Under the pieces are notes generated by a model, which saw only the letters and a list, made by a program, of their open reading frames with translations, was not told the origin of the DNA and searched no databases. Positions 1 through 5,956 of a DNA stretch of 6,003 nucleotides are shown here, piece by piece. Made by a program: the position numbers and the translations under genes. The DNA comes from Eggerthellaceae bacterium UBA5906 (GTDB lineage: Bacteria > Actinomycetota > Coriobacteriia > Coriobacteriales > Eggerthellaceae), in contig DJEE01000086.1 of the NCBI GenBank assembly GCA_002431805.1, positions 1 to 6,003 on the forward strand, written 5' to 3'. How positions within the stretch are numbered: the stretch's first letter is position 1; each line of letters begins with the position of its first letter.

Positions 1-30
1 GGTACCGCCGCCGCAACGCGCCCCACGTCC

Positions 31-555
31 TTACAGCGTGATGTATCGGCCCGCGTTCCAGCCGTACACCATAAGGCTTGCGGCACGCACCAGCAAGATA
101 ACGGCCAAAAACACGCTCAACATTTCAGGCATAACGAAGAACGCGATGCCACACAGCACGTTCAAAATGCCGCTGACCAGCGGCCAGCCCCACAGCGGCA
201 CGCCCCAACCGTGCGCCTTCACCGCAGCCACAATCTCAAACGCGCCGAACGCCACAAAGCACGCGCCCACCAGCCACGGCACCACCGCCGAGGTTGCCAG
301 CGGATGCAGCAGAAACACCAAGCCCAGCACCACGTCTATAACGGCATACGCCAGTTCCCATCCACTCCGCGGCATAATGGCGCGGAACCGCACGTACCCG
401 ACAATGTCAAACACGCCTGCCACCAGGAAAAACGCGCCAACCACCGCTGCAATGGTAACAATGGTAAGCCCTGGCGCCAACATGCAGAACAGCCCGGCAA
501 TCGCCAATGCCACGCCTGCGAACACCAAACCCCAATCATGCTTGCTTGCACCCAT
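31..555 (-). CDS. HdeD/DUF308-family integral membrane protein
   Basis: The 174-residue product is almost entirely hydrophobic and reads as six membrane helices in three pairs. Each repeat has a helix ending in a Pro-containing turn followed by a Gly-rich helix: A18-P28 then 32-53, V72-P85 then 91-112, and I130-P143 then 146-166. This threefold repeat is the hallmark of the DUF308 / HdeD family. E. coli HdeD is linked to acid resistance, but most members have no assigned role, so function here is unknown beyond an inner-membrane location. I chose the ATG at 553-555 because AAAGGAG lies 6 nt upstream; a TTG at 604-606 in the same frame would add 17 residues (including three Cys) but lacks a Shine-Dalgarno sequence. 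The gene follows the cysK terminator and has its own candidate promoter, so it is probably monocistronic. No terminator is visible in the 30 nt left in the window. Family call is fairly sure; acid-stress function is only by family name. Confidence 0.85.
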   Translation of the reverse strand: MGASKHDWGLVFAGVALAIAGLFCMLAPGLTIVTIAAVVGAFFLVAGVFDIVGYVRFRAIMPRSGWELAYAVIDVVLGLVFLLHPLATSAVVPWLVGACFVAFGAFEIVAAVKAHGWGVPLWGWPLVSGILNVLCGIAFFVMPEMLSVFLAVILLVRAASLMVYGWNAGRYITL

Positions 556-561
556 GATGCG

Positions 562-568
562 CTCCTTT
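562..568 (-). promoter_or_regulatory. Ribosome binding site deciding the DUF308 start
   Basis: On the minus strand AAAGGAG sits 6 nt before the ATG at 553-555. This strong Shine-Dalgarno match is the reason for preferring the shorter protein over the TTG-initiated form beginning at 606. Confidence 0.75.
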
Positions 569-639
569 CCGCATGCATCAACGCAGGCGAATCGCCCGTT
601 GCACAACCGCAGCCGCCAGCGTTCGTCTCATTTGCGGAT

Positions 640-668
640 ATTGTAGCTCAATCGCCTCCGCGTCAGCA
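640..668 (-). promoter_or_regulatory. Candidate promoter for the DUF308 gene
   Basis: The minus strand reads TACAAT at 645-640, a 5 of 6 match to the sigma-70-type -10 box. At 17 bp spacing the -35 position reads TGCTGA (668-663), which is poor; CTGACG at 15 bp spacing is the alternative. Transcription would start near 633 and leave a leader of roughly 78 nt. Its position between the cysK terminator and the DUF308 start makes it plausible, but the weak -35 leaves doubt. Confidence 0.4.
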
Positions 669-711
669 CCTGCAGGGAGCATCCGTCACGCATTCGTATC
701 CCGCACAACGC

Positions 712-744
712 AAAACGCCCCGTTCCGCAACCGGAACGGGGCGT
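712..744 (-). terminator. Intrinsic terminator of cysK
   Basis: A perfect 13-bp stem (715-727 paired with 732-744, arm ACGCCCCGTTCCG) closes a four-base loop. Read on the minus strand the stem is followed by a short T run, GTTTTGCG, at its left side. It lies 83 nt beyond the cysK stop codon. On the plus strand no T run follows, so it acts in the minus direction. It separates cysK from the DUF308 gene. Confidence 0.85.
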
Positions 745-827
745 CAAGCCGAGTTCTAACGTTAACCGCAGCAGCCCGCACGCCCGGGTATCAACCGCAA
801 AGCGCACGCTGCGACGTTTACAACAAC

Positions 828-1757
828 TTAGAAGTTGAACATTGCCGTGGACAGGTAACGCTCGCCCGTGTCAGGCAGGATAGCCACAATCAGCTTGCCC
901 TTGTTCTCGGGACGCTGAGCCAGCTTCGTGGCGGCGGCAACCGCAGCGCCGGAGGAAATGCCCACCAGCAGGCCGTCCTTACCAGCAAGCTCGCGGCCAG
1001 TTGCAAAGGCCTCTTCGTCGGTGATGGGCAGCACCTCGTCGTACACCGACTGGTCAAGCGTGTCAGGCACGAAGCCAGCGCCGATACCCTGAATCTTGTG
1101 CGCACCCGCATGACCCTCGGACAGCACCGGGGAACCCGCCGGCTCAACAGCCACAACCTTCACGTCGGGGTTCTTCGACTTCAGGAACTTGCCCGTGCCG
1201 GAAAGCGTGCCGCCGGTGCCCACGCCGGCAACCAGAATGTCAACCTTGCCATCGGAAGCTTCCCAAATCTCGGGACCGGTGGTCTTCTCATGGATGGCGG
1301 GGTTGGCCGGGTTGGTGAACTGGCTGGGGATAAACGAGTTCGGAATCTCTTCCGCCAGCTCAGAGGCGCGAGCAATGGCGCCCTTCATGCCCTTGCTGCC
1401 GTCGGTCAACACCAGCTCGGCACCGTAAGCCTTCATCAGGTTGCGGCGCTCAACGGACATGGTCTCGGGCATGGTGATGATAATGCGGTTACCGCGGGCC
1501 GCAGCAATGGCCGCCAGGCCAATACCCGTGTTGCCCGACGTCGGCTCGATGATAACGGTGTCGGCGTTGAGCTTGCCCTCGGCTTCAGCCTGATCAAGCA
1601 TGGCCTTGGCAATACGGTCCTTCACAGAACCCGCCGGGTTGAACAGCTCAACCTTGCCCGCGATGGTGGCCTCAAGGTTGTGGTTCTTCTCATAGTTCGT
1701 CAGCTCAACCAGCGGGGTGTTGCCGATAAGCTCTGAAACGCTCTTGTGGATAGTCAT
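828..1757 (-). CDS. cysK: Cysteine synthase A (O-acetylserine sulfhydrylase)
   Basis: This PLP enzyme makes L-cysteine from O-acetyl-L-serine and sulfide in the cytoplasm, the last step of sulfide assimilation. The 309-residue length is typical of CysK. Signature elements are all present: NPAGSVKDR at 40-48 with K46 as the Schiff-base lysine; TSGNTG at 73-78, the loop binding the substrate carboxylate; GTGGT at 180-184, the phosphate-binding loop; ISSGA at 267-271, with S269 contacting the pyridine nitrogen; and the C-terminal PDTGERYLST. The ATG at 1755-1757 follows AGGAAAG by a short gap. Upstream lie the Rrf2 regulator and its terminator, then an AT-rich promoter region, so cysK is probably transcribed separately from the regulator and controlled by it. 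No cysE (serine acetyltransferase) is in the window, so the O-acetylserine source lies elsewhere. Cystathionine beta-synthase and CysM are related alternatives, but the length and motifs favour CysK. Confidence 0.96.
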   Translation of the reverse strand: MTIHKSVSELIGNTPLVELTNYEKNHNLEATIAGKVELFNPAGSVKDRIAKAMLDQAEAEGKLNADTVIIEPTSGNTGIGLAAIAAARGNRIIITMPETMSVERRNLMKAYGAELVLTDGSKGMKGAIARASELAEEIPNSFIPSQFTNPANPAIHEKTTGPEIWEASDGKVDILVAGVGTGGTLSGTGKFLKSKNPDVKVVAVEPAGSPVLSEGHAGAHKIQGIGAGFVPDTLDQSVYDEVLPITDEEAFATGRELAGKDGLLVGISSGAAVAAATKLAQRPENKGKLIVAILPDTGERYLSTAMFNF

Positions 1758-1820
1758 GGCTTTCCTCTCTCGTTTTGCCCGCCGTTGTTCACATGTGCGG
1801 TGGAATTTCTTATGTCTGTT

Positions 1821-1848
1821 ATCCTACTATGTCTCTAGGCGTTGTCAA
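1821..1848 (-). promoter_or_regulatory. Probable cysK promoter
   Basis: On the minus strand a perfect -35 box TTGACA (1848-1843) and a 4 of 6 -10 box TAGGAT (1826-1821) are separated by 16 bp. The expected start near 1814 gives a leader of about 56 nt, too short for a known riboswitch and with no obvious one in it. The surrounding 100 bp are much richer in AT than the coding DNA, as expected for a real promoter. Confidence 0.65.
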
Positions 1849-1852
1849 TATT

Positions 1853-1868
1853 GAATTTCAAATAATTC
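1853..1868. promoter_or_regulatory. AT-rich inverted repeat next to the cysK -35 box
   Basis: GAATT and AATTC (1853-1857 and 1864-1868) form a dyad with a 6-bp spacer, ending 5 bp upstream of the cysK -35 hexamer. It could be an operator or simply an AT-rich upstream promoter element. Short arms limit confidence. Confidence 0.3.
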
Positions 1869-1874
1869 TCCTGT

Positions 1875-1897
1875 ACACCCAGAAATTTAGTAGGTAT
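1875..1897. promoter_or_regulatory. Candidate Rrf2-type operator upstream of cysK
   Basis: This 23-bp stretch reads, on the minus strand, as an ATACC...GGGTGT dyad in which 7 of 11 base pairs around the centre are symmetric. Its size and its ATACC outer arm resemble the operators of IscR and related Rrf2 proteins. It is centred about 72 bp upstream of the inferred start of cysK transcription, a position more typical of activation than of simple blocking. The binding protein would most simply be the Rrf2 regulator encoded immediately upstream. This is inference from one site. Confidence 0.35.
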
Positions 1898-1920
1898 TAC
1901 GCAATTTGCTGCAGAATGCG

Positions 1921-1948
1921 AAAAGGCGCAAGCCCGAAAGCCTGCGCC
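1921..1948 (-). terminator. Intrinsic terminator of the Rrf2 regulator gene
   Basis: A 9-bp stem (1925-1933 with 1940-1948, one G-T pair) has a 6-nt loop and, on the minus strand, is followed by TTTTCGCATT. It begins only 5 nt after the TAA of the regulator gene. It should end the regulator transcript before cysK, so cysK depends on its own promoter apart from any read-through. Confidence 0.75.
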
Positions 1949-1953
1949 CTGCG

Positions 1954-2391
1954 TTAAATGGAATAGCTGTCCGCTGCAACCGCTGAATGCTCGTCGATGA
2001 TGCTCTGCAGCGTGATGCCGCCCAAGTATTCGTTAATCACCTTGTACAGCCCGCGCCACACGCCCAGTTCCATACACGGAACCGGCATGTTGCACTCGAA
2101 TGTTTCATCCTCCAAGCACGATGCCGGCGCAAGCGACCCCTCTGTCACCCGCAGCACATCAAGCACCGTGATCACGCTTGCGGGCTTGGCCAGCTGATAC
2201 CCACCCGCAGCACCGCGAATGGAGCGAACCAGCTTTGCCGTAACCACGTTCGACACAATCTGCTCCAGATACTTCTTCGAGATGCCCAGCGAATCCGACA
2301 CTTCCTTCAACGACACGGGGCCCCCGCCGTCGTGCTCGGCCAGATACAGCATCAAGCGAACCGCGTACAACCCCTTAGTTGAAATTTTCAT
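1954..2391 (-). CDS. Rrf2-family transcriptional regulator, probable Fe-S type
   Basis: This 145-residue DNA-binding protein has the standard Rrf2 layout. It starts with MKISTKGLYAVR, has a winged helix-turn-helix across about residues 27-68 (recognition helix near SKKYLEQIV, wing RGAAGGYQL), then a dimerisation helix towards the C terminus. Cysteines C92, C100 and C106 lie where IscR has its three [2Fe-2S] ligands (C92, C98, C104), which suggests an Fe-S or redox sensor. The first spacing is two residues longer, and the His three residues after the last Cys in IscR is Leu here, so the fourth ligand is unclear; E108 is a candidate. CymR-type Rrf2 proteins, which control cysteine genes in Firmicutes, lack such a cluster. 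The ATG at 2391 follows GAAAGGCGG. It lies directly upstream of cysK and likely regulates it and itself. The exact subgroup (IscR-, NsrR- or CymR-like) cannot be settled from sequence reading. Confidence 0.9.
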   Translation of the reverse strand: MKISTKGLYAVRLMLYLAEHDGGGPVSLKEVSDSLGISKKYLEQIVSNVVTAKLVRSIRGAAGGYQLAKPASVITVLDVLRVTEGSLAPASCLEDETFECNMPVPCMELGVWRGLYKVINEYLGGITLQSIIDEHSAVAADSYSI

Positions 2392-2465
2392 GCGCGCCGC
2401 CTTTCGTCAGTTCTATAGGAACGGGGCCAACCTGTTGCCAGCCCCGCGCATTACACGTAATTCCT

Positions 2466-2492
2466 ATTATACCCCGACTACCTAGGGATTAT
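2466..2492 (-). promoter_or_regulatory. Promoter of the Rrf2 gene with overlapping IscR-like half-site
   Basis: The minus strand has a perfect -10 box TATAAT at 2471-2466. No good -35 exists at 16-18 bp; the best match, ATGACA at 2500-2495, would need a 23-bp spacer. Overlapping the -10 box, 2469-2480 reads ATACCCCGACTA on the plus strand, close to one half of the IscR operator but with one extra C; the other half is poor. A regulator bound here would block its own promoter, fitting autorepression. The -10 is fairly sure, the operator much less so. Confidence 0.45.
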
Positions 2493-2578
2493 GTTGTCAT
2501 TCGCTCACCGAAACCAGTAAGAAATACCCGCAAGCGCACGCCGCGCACCGCAAAACGCTCCAGCAGCCGCACAGCGCG

Positions 2579-4834
2579 CTAGCCGCGGCGCTTCCCGCCG
2601 GCACGTCCGCCACGCCCGCCACGCCCGGCACGCTCGCTTGACGCGCCACGTGCGCCGGCGCCGCCAGCTTTGCCGCCCTTCGAACCACGGCCGCCAGCGC
2701 GTCCAGCACCGCCGTGCTTCGCTGCCTGCGCACGGCTCGCGCTCTCGGCCTGCTTCAACCCGGCAACACCGCCCTTCGCAGCATACCCGCCGCCCTTATG
2801 CGGGCGAATAAGGCAGTGCGGGCCGTAGCCCACCAAGTCCATGCGCCCGGCGCGGCGCAACGCCTCTAGCACCAAGTCATAGTTCTTCGGGTCGCGATAC
2901 TGAATAAGCGCGCGCTGCAGTGCCTTTTCATGCGGGCTTTTCGGCACAAACACCCGCTCCATGGTGCGCGGGTCCACGCCCGTGTAGTACATCGCCGTAG
3001 ACATCGTGGACGGCGTGGGGTAGAAATCCTGCACCTGCTCGGGGTTAAAGCCCATGTCGCGCACGTATTCCGCCAGTTCAATGGCCTCGTCAAGCGTGCT
3101 TCCCGGGTGCGACGACATCAAGTAGGGCACCACGAACTGTTTCAGCCCGCATTCCTCGTTGGCCTCATAGAACATGCGCACGAACTTCTCATACACCTGG
3201 TGCTGTGGCTTGCCCATCACGCCTAGCACCGCATTGGACACATGCTCGGGTGCCACGCGCAGCTGTCCGCTCACATGGTGCTCGCACAGCTCGTGTATAA
3301 ACTCCTCGCCCTTGGCTTTGTCGGCCAGCACGTAGTCGAAACGAATGCCCGAACGCACGAACACTTTCTTCACGCCCGGCAATTCCCGCAGCTCACGCAG
3401 CAGTTTCAGATAATCCGTATGGTCGGCGTTCAGCTTGCGGCACGGTTGCGGCGACAGGCAGTGCTTGTTCTGGCACGCGCCGCGACGCAGCTGTGCGTCA
3501 CACGCCGGCGCACGGTAATCGGCCGTAGGCCCGCCCACATCATGGATGTACCCCTTGAACTCAGGGTCGGCAATCATCTGCTTGGCTTCTTCCACAATGG
3601 ACTCGTGGCTGCGCACCTGCACAATGCGCCCCTGGTGGAACGTCAGCGCGCAAAACGCGCACTCGCCGAAGCATCCGCGATTGCTTGTGAGGCTGAACTT
3701 CACCTCGCGAATAGCCGGGACGCCGCCCGCATCCTCGTACATAGGGTGGTAGGCGCGCGCATAGGGCAAGCGATACACCGCGTCCATCTCGTTGGTGGTA
3801 AGCGGCTTGCTCGGTGGGTTTTGCACCACGAACTCATGGTCGGAATACGGCTCTACCAGGCGTTTTCCCGTAAACGGGTCGCTGTTGTGGTACTGTACGT
3901 TGAAGCTGCGCGCATATTCCAGCTTGTCCGCCTGCATGGCGTCGAACGAGGGCAGCAGCTCGTAATCGTACACATGCTCAAGCGATTTCGCTCGATACAC
4001 TGTGCCGTCGATGAACGTGATGTCGGAAACAGAAAGCCCCGCCGCCAGCGCATCGGCAATCTCCACGATGGAATGCTCGCCCATGCCGTAACTTACCAGG
4101 TCAGCACCGGAATCCAGCAAAATGGAACGTTTCAGCTTGTCCGACCAGTAATCGTAGTGCGCCAGCCTTCGCAGCGACGCCTCAATGCCGCCCACAATAA
4201 TGGGCACATCCTTGAACGTGCGGCGAATCAGGTTGCCGTACACCACCGCGGCGCGGTCGGGCCGCAGCCCCATCTTCCCGCCCGGGGAAAACGCATCCGT
4301 GCTGCGATGCTTTTTCGCAACCGTGTAGTGGTTCACCATGGAATCCATATTGCCTGCCGAAACCAAAAAGCCCAACCGCGGCCGGCCTAGCACCGCAATG
4401 CTTTCCGGGTCGCGCCAATCGGGCTGGCAAATCACGCCAACCTTATAATGGTTCGCCTCAAGCAAACGCGTGATAATGGCCATACCGAACGAGGGGTGAT
4501 CAACATACGCGTCGCCGCACACGAACACGAAATCGCATTCGTCCCAGCCGCGCGCGGCCATATCTTCCCTGCTCACCGGTAAAAACGCGCTGCGTGGCGG
4601 CAGGCTTGGCCGGCGCGACTCGTGCTTTGCTTGCGGCTTCCCGTGGCGGCCGGCACCGCCCTTAGGATCACGCTTACCCGCAGCACCTTTACCGCCGCGG
4701 TGCTCCTGCGCGTGCCTTTCCTTGCCGCCCTGGGTACCTTGGGCACCCCCGCGCCGCGACGGCTTCCCGCTTCGATGCTCGCCGCGCGCTGCGCCCGCGC
4801 TAGCCGCAGGCTTACCCGTATTGCTTTGCTTCAA
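2579..4834 (-). CDS. ygiQ: YgiQ family radical SAM protein (UPF0313) with basic low-complexity tails
   Basis: The 751-residue product matches the YgiQ/UPF0313 family of radical SAM proteins, whose reaction is unknown. The core begins near residue 84 (FLPVSRED, then GDAYVDHPSFGMAI, a cobalamin-binding-like N-terminal domain of this family) and includes GNMDSM and GGIEASLRR. The radical SAM motif is C388-x3-C392-x2-C395, which should hold a [4Fe-4S] cluster that cleaves SAM. GGPTA at 434-438 follows, then a second cysteine group C445, C454, C459, C465 just before LNADH, then LRVAPEHVSNAV and YPTPSTMSTAMYY. Residues 1-80 and about 680-751 are Gly/Arg/Lys-rich and surely disordered; the C-terminal tail has several RGG/GGR units. 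The start is TTG at 4832-4834; no other start exists before the conserved core, so the N-terminal tail is genuine. It follows the DUF4013 gene by 9 nt in the same frame. The family is certain; tails and substrate are unexplained. Confidence 0.93.
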   Translation of the reverse strand: MKQSNTGKPAASAGAARGEHRSGKPSRRGGAQGTQGGKERHAQEHRGGKGAAGKRDPKGGAGRHGKPQAKHESRRPSLPPRSAFLPVSREDMAARGWDECDFVFVCGDAYVDHPSFGMAIITRLLEANHYKVGVICQPDWRDPESIAVLGRPRLGFLVSAGNMDSMVNHYTVAKKHRSTDAFSPGGKMGLRPDRAAVVYGNLIRRTFKDVPIIVGGIEASLRRLAHYDYWSDKLKRSILLDSGADLVSYGMGEHSIVEIADALAAGLSVSDITFIDGTVYRAKSLEHVYDYELLPSFDAMQADKLEYARSFNVQYHNSDPFTGKRLVEPYSDHEFVVQNPPSKPLTTNEMDAVYRLPYARAYHPMYEDAGGVPAIREVKFSLTSNRGCFGECAFCALTFHQGRIVQVRSHESIVEEAKQMIADPEFKGYIHDVGGPTADYRAPACDAQLRRGACQNKHCLSPQPCRKLNADHTDYLKLLRELRELPGVKKVFVRSGIRFDYVLADKAKGEEFIHELCEHHVSGQLRVAPEHVSNAVLGVMGKPQHQVYEKFVRMFYEANEECGLKQFVVPYLMSSHPGSTLDEAIELAEYVRDMGFNPEQVQDFYPTPSTMSTAMYYTGVDPRTMERVFVPKSPHEKALQRALIQYRDPKNYDLVLEALRRAGRMDLVGYGPHCLIRPHKGGGYAAKGGVAGLKQAESASRAQAAKHGGAGRAGGRGSKGGKAGGAGARGASSERAGRGGRGGRAGGKRRG

Positions 4835-4838
4835 CGAA

Positions 4839-4845
4839 CCCGCCT
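4839..4845 (-). promoter_or_regulatory. Ribosome binding site of ygiQ, overlapping the upstream stop
   Basis: AGGCGGG on the minus strand lies 4 nt before the TTG start and shares two bases with the TAG stop of the membrane-protein gene. This supports the unusual TTG start and suggests that ribosomes finishing the first gene re-initiate on the second. Confidence 0.5.
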
Positions 4846-5701
4846 ATCTCGGCATCCCACCAGACGCCACCTCAAACGGCATGGGGTCGTCCTGACCGCG
4901 CCACGCCGGAACATCAAACTGCTGCACCCAGTATCCCATGGCTCGAGCCACCATCAAGCTGATAAACGCAGAAGCTGCCGAAACCACCACGGCGGCCACA
5001 AGGCACAAAACAACCGCCAGCATCACGAACAGCATAAGAGCCATGGCACTTGCCACACCTCCGCTGCCAAGCGCGCCAAATGCGCCCACCACCGCAGCTC
5101 CGGCCGCAACTGCTGCCACCGCAACGCCCAAAACCGCCATCACGCACAGCGTCATAACCACGCCCATGAGCACCACGCGTGCCAGGCCCTTCGGGTCGTG
5201 GCGCATCATGGCCCACAGCCTGCCCAGCTGAAAACCCGGCCCCAAACGGCCGTAAATGCTTGCACGCGTAGCCGCCACCAGGTAAAACACCGCCGCAATC
5301 AAAGAAATCAGCAAGCCGAACACGCTCGATACCTGCCCTGAGAACAAATGCCCCGGCCCGCCGAACACCGCGCCCGAAACCGTGTCCAGCCCACGGCCTG
5401 CAAGCGCATTCCAGCAGCCCTCAACCACGCCGGGCGCAACCACGCAGAACACAATGTCAATAGCCAGCACAATGAGCCCGCGACGGTATAACTGCCCGTC
5501 TTCGTTTCCGAAAATACGCGCCGGCAGGGGCGTTTTCGCGTTCCAAGCAATATCGCGCATCCACCCGAACGCATATCCCAGCAGCACCACTTGCCCGAAA
5601 ATGGGAATCAACGAGATAAGCCCCAGCAGGAACACCTTACCAAGCCATCCCTCCGATTGCCTGATGTCTCCCCATGCAGCTTTGAAATACCCTTTTTGCA
5701 T
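4844..5701 (-). CDS. DUF4013-like polytopic membrane protein
   Basis: The 285-residue protein has a soluble N terminus of about 20 residues, then hydrophobic stretches near 21-48, 74-92, 125-145, 172-207 and 217-255. The pattern of a first helix with IPIFGQVVLLGYAFGWMRD, then TPLP and a conserved LYRRGL at 71-76, matches the DUF4013 family, membrane proteins of unknown function found in archaea and Gram-positive bacteria. The 180-250 region is very rich in Ala, Val and Gly. The last 25 residues are soluble and follow GYWVQQFD. The ATG at 5699-5701 is preceded by AAGGA at about 8 nt. It is the first gene of an apparent operon with ygiQ, whose TTG start lies 9 nt past its TAG stop. No enzymatic or transport residues are recognisable. 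The family call rests on the N-terminal motif and topology only. Confidence 0.7.
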   Translation of the reverse strand: MQKGYFKAAWGDIRQSEGWLGKVFLLGLISLIPIFGQVVLLGYAFGWMRDIAWNAKTPLPARIFGNEDGQLYRRGLIVLAIDIVFCVVAPGVVEGCWNALAGRGLDTVSGAVFGGPGHLFSGQVSSVFGLLISLIAAVFYLVAATRASIYGRLGPGFQLGRLWAMMRHDPKGLARVVLMGVVMTLCVMAVLGVAVAAVAAGAAVVGAFGALGSGGVASAMALMLFVMLAVVLCLVAAVVVSAASAFISLMVARAMGYWVQQFDVPAWRGQDDPMPFEVASGGMPR

Positions 5702-5754
5702 GGCTCTCGTCCTTCCCGTATCAAACCCGACGAACCTAACGCATGGTTTACTGT

Positions 5755-5827
5755 TGCAAACGTGCTCCCATTACCCTTGCAACAACAAACCCCGCAACAT
5801 TTCACCGTGGCACATTACACGTTTGCA
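5755..5827. repeat. Inverted repeat TGCAAACGTG / CACGTTTGCA
   Basis: Perfect 10-bp arms at 5755-5764 and 5818-5827 enclose 53 bp, 54 to 126 bases upstream of the DUF4013 start. The arms could be two sites for one regulator of the operon or arms of a long-looped hairpin in its leader. Function unknown. Confidence 0.5.
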
Positions 5828-5919
5828 GCAAATAGAACCCCAAACGTAACCAACTCGTTGCGTTTCCCCGCGCGCTCGCCGCGCCAAGGCGCAAACGCAA
5901 CAGCGAATTTGGAGCGAGC

Positions 5920-5956
5920 TATCGTGAACGTGGGGACGGAGAGTGTGTTCACGATA
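5920..5956. repeat. Perfect 10-bp inverted repeat TATCGTGAAC / GTTCACGATA
   Basis: Arms at 5920-5929 and 5947-5956 enclose 17 bp. The arms are perfect and distinct from surrounding sequence. The dyad partly overlaps the longer hairpin at 5932-6003, so both cannot fold at once. It could be a regulator site, or part of the same palindromic element. Confidence 0.7.

Noticed and set aside
556..606. Upstream TTG start extending the DUF308 protein by 17 residues
   Set aside because: No Shine-Dalgarno before the TTG, and the added residues are Cys/Arg-rich and unlike a DUF308 N terminus; the ATG at 555 has a strong AAAGGAG.
631..711. Possible tRNA, because of a TAGCTCAAT-like string
   Set aside because: No T-loop GTTCGA-type motif follows and no acceptor stem can be paired.
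573..1736. A 387-codon open frame on the plus strand opposite cysK
   Set aside because: Its translation is Arg/His/Gln-rich with no recognisable motif, and cysK on the other strand is certain. GC-rich genes commonly leave long open antisense frames.
1758..1814. A riboswitch or T-box in the cysK leader
   Set aside because: The inferred leader of about 56 nt is too short and shows no conserved core of a SAM riboswitch or T-box.
2500..2578. A terminator for ygiQ downstream of its stop
   Set aside because: Only a 4-bp CGCT/AGCG stem with a 13-nt loop precedes a TTTT run; too weak to call.
3242..4390. A 382-codon open frame on the plus strand opposite ygiQ
   Set aside because: It mirrors the conserved YgiQ core, has no Shine-Dalgarno support and no plausible protein features.
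4622..5341. A plus-strand open frame across the DUF4013/ygiQ junction
   Set aside because: His/Arg/Ala-rich nonsense composition typical of the antisense of a membrane-protein gene; no ribosome binding site.
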